Of a stretch of 64,000 nucleotides of DNA, positions 21,901-30,500 are shown piece by piece. The first letter of the stretch is position 1. The number at the start of each line of letters is the position of its first letter. This DNA is from Daedaleopsis sinensis (taxonomy: Eukaryota; Basidiomycota; Agaricomycetes; Polyporales; Polyporaceae): positions 3,844,001 to 3,908,000 of the forward strand of contig CM066305.1 of the NCBI GenBank assembly GCA_033807695.1, written 5' to 3'. The notes beneath the pieces were generated by a model. The model was given only the letters and a program-made list of their open reading frames with translations, had not been told where the DNA came from and did no database searches. The position numbers and the translations under genes are program-made.

Positions 21901-22808
21901 ACTCTGGTACGCAGATCGGAGCCGCGGCCGCAACAGTAGGCCGCGATGGCAGCGTCGTGGTACGACAGGCGTGCTTAGGACCCTCACACCTCCGCCAGGA
22001 AGGCGACGGCATCCTAGCAGCCCTCACGTTAGCTCTCCGCGTCATCATGGGTCGCCCGCGGGTGACCCGCGCCTGCATTCTCATCCCGCGCCGCGCGGCT
22101 GCAGCTGCCATCACGCCCAGCCCCGACCCGTCGAGCCCCGACAGCCACCCCCTCGTCCGCCTCTTCCACAGACACCTCGCGTCCATCGTACGCTGCTCCC
22201 GTCGCTCCCTCCGCGTGCACGTTCAGTGGGCACCGCTCAACCCGCAGGACCACGATGCCGCTCATCTGGCAGTCGCTGCGGCGCGTGCAGCCGCGGACGG
22301 ACTCGAGTCATCCCCGGACCAGCTCACGAAAGCCGTCGTGTCCACCCTCCATGGACTACCCGTCGCGCACACGACCCTGCTCCGCCAACACCGGGCGGCG
22401 CTCCACGAGGAGTGGCACGAAGCGTGGCTGGCGACGAAGCACGGCAGTCGGTTCAACAGGCTGGTCGATGAGTCCCCACCCCAGGCTGGCGCGGTACCGT
22501 ACTTCCGCGAACTGTCTCGGCGACAGTGCAGCATTCTGTCCCAGTTGCGCAGCGGCCACGTCGGACTCAATGCCTACCTCGCTCGCATCCGCGCCGTCGA
22601 CTCTCCGCTGTGTACACAGTGCGGCGTCCCCGAGACACCGGTGCACTTCCTTTTCACCTGCCGCCGCTTCACCCACGCCCGGGACGCGCTACGACGAGCA
22701 GTCGGAGGCCCTCTCACTATGCGGAGCACCCTCGGCGATGTCAAGATGCGTGCAGCAGTCCTCGATTTTGTGGCCGCCACCGGTCGGTTTGAGGCGTACC
22801 AGCCTTAG
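18924..22808 (+). CDS. LINE ORF2, endonuclease-reverse transcriptase
   Basis: ORF2 nicks the target and reverse-transcribes the element RNA at the nick. It starts at the ATG that overlaps the ORF1 stop and runs 1,294 residues. Domains in order: APE-like endonuclease at about 10-230 (VTSLNCRRSPE, LCLQELP, VLAGDFNLHHPLW, and GSDHQCVEVTL at its end); reverse transcriptase at about 460-760 (FKAPGPSGVPN, YRPIALED, VLYLDISSAFPSVNH, CGIPQGSPLSPIL and the catalytic GYIDDTAI); a region at about 980-1130 that may be a decayed RNase H; and a C-terminal C-x2-C-x7-H-x4-C knuckle (CTQCGVPETPVHFLFTC). In the putative RNase H part I do not see the expected acidic residues, so that assignment is weak. No stops or frameshifts interrupt the frame. 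Confidence 0.93.
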   Translation: MIERSPKGLRVTSLNCRRSPEVLLSLLNTTDPRCWDVLCLQELPAHVERLASFRSPHWNLHLPSTAGVAKDPPDPIRSVIYVSNNLPSDTYTQIRLDSSDICAVLFNFPDSSLSVFSIYNPPRSVSAVTFLSTFLHSHPSLSASCVLAGDFNLHHPLWSGPHCPQRTRRSDAEPLIQLLAEHDLSLALPPGTPTFRSGAHGTWSTLDLVFTSSATANLVTRCMPGFNHGSDHQCVEVTLDLDVPTVAPPPRLNWRETDWAKYIDSVGSMWLERRMHARSGTLDTTADIDHIVDDITDILVHAAEGSVPQAKPCPYSKRWWSSELNALKHAARHLSNRAARARASPQDADAAQAATREYHTAIRRHKRRHWREYVESATERTIWQASKYVTQAPEDTLASRLPALTAPDGSVARSCTEKRNALMAHFFPAPPPASVDDIDTATYDAQLPLDPFSEEEVEQAVLNLSPFKAPGPSGVPNAALKECAPIICPVFTNVINRCIALEHHPARWKFFTTITLRKPGKPSYLVPKAYRPIALEDTSSKVVESVIARRLAVIAEECELLPSNHFGGRPQRTTTDAVLHLVQRIKDDWRTKRVTSVLYLDISSAFPSVNHRRLLHNLRKRGVPEALVRWIADFLKERRTQLKFDDYTSEPLLADCGIPQGSPLSPILYLFYSADLLEIVDPKDRRYLVLGYIDDTAIAVSSPSFAENIRILNSVVPLLLDWSRRHACRFDIGKFQLVHHTRFEPKYDPIPLNIDGHVICPQDSAKYLGLIVDRRLRWHEHVDAAIAKGTAAVLAVSRLARPTFGLPHRYARQLFVAVVSPKLEYGLPVWYTPVIRHGGSRRATGSVGTARRVGKVQRTAALMITGAFRSTPTVFLDYHAGLLPVELRLNKAAFQATVRLASLPSSHPLHPSISRCSRSPPRFHRSPLHNLFSSFPEIRNVAPARSSPPSSPPTQDPPLPLTTSTGKDRAKAKAAAEDALKSTDMCVFAQSADSGTQIGAAAATVGRDGSVVVRQACLGPSHLRQEGDGILAALTLALRVIMGRPRVTRACILIPRRAAAAAITPSPDPSSPDSHPLVRLFHRHLASIVRCSRRSLRVHVQWAPLNPQDHDAAHLAVAAARAAADGLESSPDQLTKAVVSTLHGLPVAHTTLLRQHRAALHEEWHEAWLATKHGSRFNRLVDESPPQAGAVPYFRELSRRQCSILSQLRSGHVGLNAYLARIRAVDSPLCTQCGVPETPVHFLFTCRRFTHARDALRRAVGGPLTMRSTLGDVKMRAAVLDFVAATGRFEAYQP

Positions 22809-23394
22809 ACCGGGCGGCTTGCCTCGCGACACGACCCTGCCGAGCCTGCCCGCCTCCGAGCCGCTCTCCCCCCCCCTACACTTCCTCTAACCTCACTCCC
22901 TCCTGCCCCCCCCTCCCCATCTACCGTGCTGGTCTGCATTTACGTCTATCTGTCCCCCTCCCCCTCTGTTCCGTATCCCTTCTCCTTCCGAGTCCTTCTC
23001 CTCCTCCTTTCTTCTGTTTTCTCCTTTTCTCATTCTCATCCGGTAGCAGCACACGCCTACGGGCTCAGTCCCCTACTCCCAGGAGAGGTCATACCTCTCG
23101 GCATCACCTACGGACACGCCAAACACCCCTGTCGCGCAGTTTTTCCCCATACCTTACATGTACATCACCCACACATCAACACTGCAGTCTCGTTACCCGC
23201 TTCTCACATACGCTACCTGTACCTTAAGACACACTGTACTTGTACAGCACTCTGTCAGATCGATTTCCTGTAGCTATAGCGCATCTCTCCCCTACACTAT
23301 ACTCCGAGTAGTAGTACTATACGTAGTTTCAGCGGCAGTAGCGAAAGTGGCAACATCGGCCGAAGCCGGCCTCGTGCCACTATAACAAATGAAT

Positions 23395-23419
23395 ATATCT
23401 ATCTATCTATCTATCTATC
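23395..23419 (+). repeat. (ATCT)n tail at the LINE 3' end
   Basis: About six tandem TATC units end the element and merge into the right target-site duplication. Several LINE lineages end in such simple repeats that template target-primed reverse transcription. Confidence 0.8.
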
Positions 23420-23430
23420 GATAACCTTTA
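23418..23430. repeat. Target-site duplication, right copy, of the LINE
   Basis: Exact copy of 17418-17430, directly after the tail repeats. Confidence 0.9.
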
Positions 23431-23644
23431 GACGCGGGCGCGTTAACTGGGAGGTCACAATTGTCATGATCTTCATTCGTCGGTAGCTTAGAAAGGACAT
23501 GGTTGCACAGGCTATAGGCGGTCGCAATCATCACACCTAGCCTGACAAGATAACAGAGCGGTCACGTAGACTAAGTCAAGCAATATGCATATGCGGACAG
23601 GATGCATCGAGGGACTGAGTTATAGCTAAAGCCAACCAACATCG

Positions 23645-26600
23645 TCACCAACGCCCACGACGCCCACCGCTGTTCGGCCCTTGGTACGGCCCATAGTCCG
23701 GAGGGGGCCTGCCACCAGCTAGTGCGCATATTGAGTCAGTGGCTGGAAGGACACGAAAGAAGCAAGACAACGCACTAGGACGAGGAGCAGGCGGCGGAGA
23801 ACGCGCGCGCCCAGAAGAGCTGGACGGAATCACCGCCGTCCGTAAGAGCTGCATCAGGTCGTCCGTGCGGAAAACGGGACCTGCAGCATCACGATCATCA
23901 GCAACGCGCGCACCACACGACGAGAAAGAGGAGCACGCACCGTCGAACGTGTTCGCCGCCGGAAGCGTGCCAACGAACCAGTTGATGACGCTCGGCAGCT
24001 GCACGCCCTTCTCCTCCTCGCGCTCCTTGCCCGCCGCGGCCGGTCGCCTCGGCGGCGGCGGCGGCGGCTGCTCGCGGTCGCGCTCCCACCCAGGCGACGC
24101 GTGGCGCCGATCGCGCCCGCGCCCGCGCCCCGCCGGACTGCTCGGCCGCACGCGCTTAGACGGGTAGTCGCGGCTCTCATCGCGGCGCCGGTGCTCGGGC
24201 GACGCCGCGCGCTTCGACGACTGGCTCTGCGACGAGCTCTGGTTCTGCGACGCGGTCTTGCCCGAGTCGGAGAGGACGGAGGTCTGGGTCTCTGTGCGCT
24301 GGAGGTTGCCGTTGCTCCCGCTCCCGCTGCCACTGCTGCTTCCGCTGCTGCCGTGGCTGCCGTTCGAGCGCGCACTGCCGCGGGTGGGCACGAAGCCGAT
24401 GTCACGCGTCGCGATCGAGTCGATGTTCATATACTTGAAGCGTTCTGCAAAACGTTTGATTGGGGGATCTGCGGGGCGCGAAGATGAGCTACTGGGAGGA
24501 GGAGGGAGACGTTAGCATACCATTGGGGTAGACTTCGGACATCCGCTTCTCGAACTTATGCGCAGTGGGGAGATCTCCATACTGGTACTCATACCGGGCC
24601 CAGCGGTCCCATAGGGGGCGAGCCTTGTTGGGCGTGAACGTACCAATCACACGTTCGAACAGGGCACGCGCATCTACACAGACGGGTCAGACTCGAGACC
24701 GCCTCATGCGAGAAAGTACTCACTGTTCTCATCGTTGATGGAGATGAGGAATCCTAAGTACCGAAGCACATACTCAACCTCGTCGCCGAAAGCTTCCATA
24801 CCCTTCTCGAAGATCCTGCTGGCAACTTGCACATCCTTGTTGCCGCAGTGGTACTCCATAAGCGCTATGAAACGACGTGAGCCAGCGCGGAACAGCGATG
24901 GCAGCGTAGCATGACGCACCTTCGCTCTCGTGGACCTCCCATGGTGTCAGCCGGTCCCTGCGCGCCTTACCGAACACGATTCGCGCAGACTTGAGGCCCT
25001 CAGCACGCCGCGCAAACCGAATGTACATGATCCACGCAATGCCATAGTCAGTGCGCTTGTCGATGAACTCTTTGTTCTTCGGCGGCTTCTCGTCGGACGC
25101 CTGAGTGTTAAACGACGAGTTCTGCGACTGCGTGCCCGGCTGCGTGGCATCCATTGGCTCCTGCTTGACGGGCTGCGATCCAATCGAGCTGGAGGACGAG
25201 CTGTTGGCGAGCGCCTTTGCCTCGAGTCCCTCCAGCTCTTTCTTCAGGATGCCCAGGAATTTTTCGAACGTAGCGTGCACCTCGGCAAAATTTCCTGCCA
25301 TCTCTAGCGCCTCGGTATAGGCGAAGTTCAACACAAAGCTAAGTAGGTGCGAGGGTTAGCGTCGAACGAATCTCCGATACACGTCACGGGCGCGCACCTC
25401 GCTGGGTTGGCATCCACACCGGCTTTCAGGATGTTTGTGGCTTCTTCGGTCTTATTGACGCTAACTGTCCACACATATGCCATGTACCTGCGCGTGCGTC
25501 AGGGCATGCGTCTGCGTCGCGGAGAACGTGTGACGTACCATATTTCAGGGTAGAAGCGCATGTGCACAGTGGCTTTCTTGTACACGCCTTGTACACGCTG
25601 GATCAATGCACTGCGGTTGGCCTCGTCAATCTCAAGGGGGTTACTTTCCTCCCACTTCAAGTATTGGCGCCATCGCGCAATGAGCGACTTGTCGCCTGAG
25701 CTATATGTCGGCGGGCGCGGGAGCCATATCGCTGGCCTGTTGTTCTTGGCGGGGGGAGGCGGCGGGTATAGTGTCGCTAGATGCTCCTGCAACTTATTAT
25801 ACACTGTTCGTGCTTGCATATGGCTCTCCAGCAGGTCAGATATGAACTTTTTCGCCTGTGTGAAAGAATTATGAGCGGATGTGCACACTCCGTGGGGACG
25901 AGGTCACTGACCGTGATCTTGTTCAGCCTGTTCTCGAATTCCTGGTACTCCTCCCAGATCTTCTTGACGTTCTCCATGGGAATCTGGACTGCTTGCTGGT
26001 ATACCTTACGCATCGCATCCATTTTCTGCTGTTCCTCCCAGGTCGAGCTCGTCTAGTATGTCTGGTTAGCTCTCCTCTGAACGACAACGGTGACATGGGA
26101 GGCAAAACGACTGGGAAGCTCGCACGCAACTCATCACGCATCGGTCAGGACACACGGCGCTGCAAATGGGAAGGTAGATGGAATACACGACTACGCGATG
26201 GTACAGTTGTAGCAACGAAAGCAAAAGAAAGCGAAGTGGCGGACGAAAGTGTACCCCCGTCATCTCCAATTGCGGAACACGAACAACTTATGTCGCAACA
26301 GCAGACCCTTGTTCCATCGCACGATGTAGAATCAAGCAAACACGGGTTCATTCGGGATATGGTCACAAGCAGCTGCCGTGGCGATGAAGAAGTCGAAGGT
26401 TCATCACGCACGAGGACTCATATCGAACGGCCGACCAGGCCGTACTGCGGCTTAGAGGGTCGCGGCAGAGGGCGCGCTCACAGTACTTGTATGCACTCGA
26501 GAAAACATGCGATGAAGGGGGAAGGATTCATGGGAAGTCAATGCTTACCGTGTGCTCTTTGAGGAAGGTGAGGTAGTCCTGCCAAATTTCGAAGCTATCC

Positions 26601-27298
26601 TTGTCCTGGCTCGCGTGGGTCGTAGCGAAGTCATAGCACTTCTTGATAATCTCACGGGCGTCCGGACCTTTTGTGATTCTCCTACGGGTCATTCCATGCA
26701 TGTTAGACGAGGATGGGGGATGGACGCCTCATGACTGTACCTGATGTAGGTGAGATAGTACTTCAACAGCTCTACAGACGGGGTCGTCTTCAACAAAAAT
26801 TTCTTGAAAAGCTCTTCAGCGTATTTGAACTGAGATTGGTCGTCCAGGAAGTGGCTGAGATATGCAAGTTGGATAGAGGGCTGCACGGCGGTGGTCAGAG
26901 AGGGGACTGAGAGGAATGACATGCACACAGATTCTAACAGTGTTAGGGTACACTTCGAGCATGGCCTCGTAGGTTTCGGTGATCTTGCTCATGTCGTGAG
27001 AGCTTTCGGCGAGGTCAACCAATTTCAACCAGGAATCCGCATCTACCGGCTTTTCACGCAGTTGCGCACGCAACTGGTCCCACTCTGATTGTGGGGGTGC
27101 AGACTCGCTCTTCACAACGACAGTCGGTGTCTCTTGGCTGCTGGGCTGAGTCGGTGTCGGAGGGGCGGGTGTGGCGGACGACTCTTGCAGCTTCCGCAAC
27201 GTAGTGATGATATCTTCGGGAATCTGAGGCTTGTCGTCACTCTGAGCGTTCTCAGGGGGGTCCTCAACCATAGCGTCGGGCAGCTGAGTCTCGGACAT
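23645..27298 (-). CDS. RNA14: mRNA 3'-end-processing protein Rna14 (CstF-77 family)
   Basis: Rna14 is the HAT-repeat scaffold of cleavage factor IA; it dimerises and binds Rna15 in the nucleus during pre-mRNA cleavage. Twelve exons close in phase: 27298-26939, 26880-26741, 26681-26549, 26052-25912, 25855-25539, 25487-25398, 25338-24920, 24864-24724, 24673-24521, 24468-23941, 23880-23776 and 23718-23645, giving about 866 residues. HAT/Suf repeats are evident (SWLKLVDLAESS, YEAMLEVYPNT, SFEIWQDYLTFLKEH, WEEQQKMDAMRKVYQQAV, ALMEYHCGNKDVQVASRIFE, RPLWDRWARYEYQYGD). The C-terminus is Ser-rich and Arg-rich, then has a short segment (LPSVINWFVGTLPAANTFDG) matching the conserved tail that binds Rna15. 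Intron 3 is unusually long (496 bp). It diverges from the next gene across 214 bp. Confidence 0.93.
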
Positions 27299-27512
27299 GG
27301 ATGGATGATGATAGTAGAAGGTCAAGATGCCAGCGCGGCCCCGAGGCCCTCCGCAACGTCTGCATTCTCCTTCTGTTTGCCTCTGTTTGGTCCCGGCGCT
27401 TTTCGCGCTTGTCACGTTCTCGTCGCGTCGCGCGGTCAGACACTCGCGACGCGACTTGTTCCCGACCACCATCTCTCTCTACTGTTCAGCGGCCGCTTGC
27501 CGGGGATCGGGC

Positions 27513-30500
27513 ATGGAAGAAATTGAGTCGGCACTGAAGAACCTCACCGCCTGCATCGCGAAGACCAAAGACAAGAAACGACTCGGAGATGCAGCAGCTC
27601 ATGTCTCGACCCATCTCGTATTGCTGGTGAGACTTATCCCTCCATTGTGCTCGCCCAGCTCATGTGGTATGGTCGCAGAAACTCTCTACCATCTCAAAAG
27701 AAGTCAGCGAGAGGTTATCGACCTTTCTGCGCGAGTCCCTGGCCGTCCTGTATGCCGCGGTCCCTGACCCGACCCTTCGACTGGCGGCTGCAATATTCGA
27801 GTCAGTCTATCATAACCGTTTACTTTCGGCAATTGGCAGTGCCCGTGGAGATCAACAAGCTCTTTGGGAGTCTGTGCTACATGCTCTTCTCTCTGGAATC
27901 CTTGTGAGTCTGCTATCGTGTGTTCGCAGCGATACGGAGTCCGACACACGACCTAGGACTATTTAGATATCAGTGGAAGCAAGAAAGCCAAAGACGCAGT
28001 CGGAGATGCCCTTTTTGTGGTCTTGAGCGACGTGTGCTTCTCCCTTTCAGCCCCGAGAACAGGTATAGATCTGAGATGTACAGTGCGTATTCAAAGTGCT
28101 CAAATGCCGCTTTAAACCTCACTATATGCGCATAATGCCAGGCTTACAACCTCCTTATTGATGCTGCTGCGTCGCACCAAGTTAATCAGAGTAAGCTACG
28201 GGACGAACAGATTCTAGGCGGTGCGCGGCTAGGGTCATGTATATGGAGGACTAGAGGTGGGTAATCGTCTTAGTGTTGGGTCCATTGTTATGCGAACAAG
28301 CGTTTGGCAGACTATCTCGCCCTTGAAGCCCTTCTCAATCTCTTCGCTCGCGTTCTCCCGTCGACCAACAAATCCTCGTCTGGTCGCGCTCGGCGAACTA
28401 CGTTTATCCATTCCGTCTTCGAGAGCACTGCACCCCCCGAACTTGCTCACACTGGACGTCAAATTTCGGAGATCTTAGAGCATGTACCTACCAGTGACTG
28501 GGAAGAGACGTCTTACAAGATTGTTGACGCCTTGGCGAGAGGCAACATTTCTTAGTGAGTTCCCTCAGCCTCCGTCCGCGGTGGTCGCCTTCTCAACGAA
28601 CCTGGTGTAGCCCGCAACCTTTTGTCATCGATGAGGTCGTCATTGCGGGACAAGCCTGCCCCTCTGATCGCATATATGCGGATGATAAGAGTTTCCTCAT
28701 CAACGTCCTGCTCGAGGTAGATAAATCTCTTCATCTACACCTAGCAGTGCGTCAGGTTGAGATCATTTTGATCGATAGGAAGGGCAATACGAATCCCTCG
28801 AGATACTGTACCCTACCGTCACGAAACTCAGCTTCGACCAACATTCTTCCGTCCTGACGAAAGTTATTCTCGCACTTTCGTCTTCACCAAGATTAGGCAA
28901 AGAGCCGATGCAGATCGAAGATGCGACTACTAACGGTTATAGCCCCGTTCAAGCTTCCTTCTTTCTCAACACAGAATATCTTGAGCGATTCTCTCAAACA
29001 CTCGGCAGCAGAACAATGGTTAGAAAGTTCTGCTCATTGAACACCTATATCGGCTCATCTCTTCGCAGAAGCATGCAGTGGGGCCACTGCGATCTTCCTC
29101 CGTGCCAAAACTATCACTCGCAATTGAACCAGCTCGGCTTGAATGTGACAGTGCGGGCAATCTCGTTGAGCCGAGCCAGAGCGAAGTCAGTTCGCATGCC
29201 ATAGTCCATGATGTTGAGGTACTGATAGCTCATGGCTTTGTAGCGTATTGAGAACGTGTCACAGTGTGCGTGATCTTCCATTCCGTATTCTGAGTCCCAT
29301 GCTAATAGACTCCTCCGTCTCTGCAGTTTACCGGACGGATGACCCAAGCGACGATATTCACTCCGGAAGCGACCTTGAAGAATTCGACAAGGCCATCGAA
29401 GTGGCCTCTCAGCCGATACGCCCATTTGCAGCACGACAGCAGACTGTAGAAACGCAGGCTGCCCTTCATATCCATCCCGACTCGACACACCAGGCGGAAT
29501 CGACCAAGCGCGGCCGGAAATCATCATTGGCGCGAACGCGAAGTCAAGTCATACGCGACGACGCATTTGGCACGGCCGATGACGACCTGTCCGACATCTC
29601 TGACATATCTGAATGCGACAGCCCTGTACCGAAGTCCAAGGTCCTTAGGCGAGCCTCCACGTCTACTTCTGTCGCCAGCGTGGTCCGCGGTCGGCTATCC
29701 TTCGAGCCTTCCTCTAAGAAGGAATCTGCTGCTCGTCTGGTACGCGGCCGCGTCGGCAATATCGTCCTTGACTCGGACGACGATTCTCCTCTAGCGCTGC
29801 CTATGGACCGTCCTCAAAATGCTATGAAGATCCTAAGGCGGGAATCGACTACTGAGGATGCTGCTGAAGAACCTATTCCGTCTCTCCCTTTCGTACCACT
29901 CGTCTCTGCTGCTGCTGCTGCTGCTCTGCCTGCTACTGCCGTGACGCCGCCCTCTCAGCCGGTTATCGACGCACATATCGCTTCTACAGTTCGTCTCCAG
30001 CCCGGCACCGACAAGGTCCTACGCTTCTCTAACGCCGAGATCCCTGCTCCTGACTTCTCTGTTGCGCTGTCTTCGCCTTCCGTGGTGCCAAAGAGCGCGC
30101 TGAAGAGTGCTCTTGCCAAGAACCGAATGATCAATCTTCTGGACTCGTCTCCTCCTCGCGCGCCTTCCCCTGCTCGCACATCAAAGACTACGAGGCTGGC
30201 TACTGTCAAAGCGAACGACGCTCTGAAAGACCTTAGTGAGCACCTCTGATCGCTCCCTCCAGCCCTCTGCTTATCGTGTCCATCAGCGCTGCTGTCTAGC
30301 TCCCCTACTCCTGGTCCGAAGAGGTCGGTCAAGGCCGCGCTCCGCAAAAAGGACGACGCGCTCGCTGCCAAATCTCTGCTAGACTCGCACTCGCACAAAC
30401 CGGCTAAACGCAAGACGCCGGCAGACGAAGACGAGAACGACGAGAACGTGCCCCCTGTCGCTGCCGGTGACGACGCTCGCCCCACTAAACGCGCCCGTAC

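Larger units (their letters stand above)
17431..23417 (+). mobile_element. Full-length non-LTR retrotransposon (LINE), 5,987 bp
   Basis: The element is bounded by a 13-bp target-site duplication (17418-17430 and 23418-23430). It has a 69-bp 5' leader, ORF1 with zinc knuckles, ORF2 with endonuclease and reverse transcriptase, a 609-bp 3' untranslated region, and a tail of (ATCT)n repeats instead of poly(A). Both frames are open from end to end without stops or frameshifts, and the duplication is perfect, which points to a recent insertion and possibly an active element. The layout (APE endonuclease, RT, C-terminal CCHC) resembles the Tad/I/jockey side of the LINE tree; the exact clade needs an RT phylogeny. 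It lies head to head with GH85. Confidence 0.95.

Noticed and set aside
25879..26562. 227-codon plus-strand frame
   Set aside because: It covers RNA14 exon 4 and intron 3 in antisense, has no start context or family resemblance; kept only as a note on the long intron.
29900..29930. GCT trinucleotide run as a microsatellite of interest
   Set aside because: It is a short in-frame poly-Ala stretch in a disordered region, common in this kind of protein.
29248..30249. Separate gene starting near 29248
   Set aside because: There is no good start, the frame continues through a phased intron into the following exons, and the product is disordered in the same style; it is more likely an internal exon of the 27513-33254 gene.
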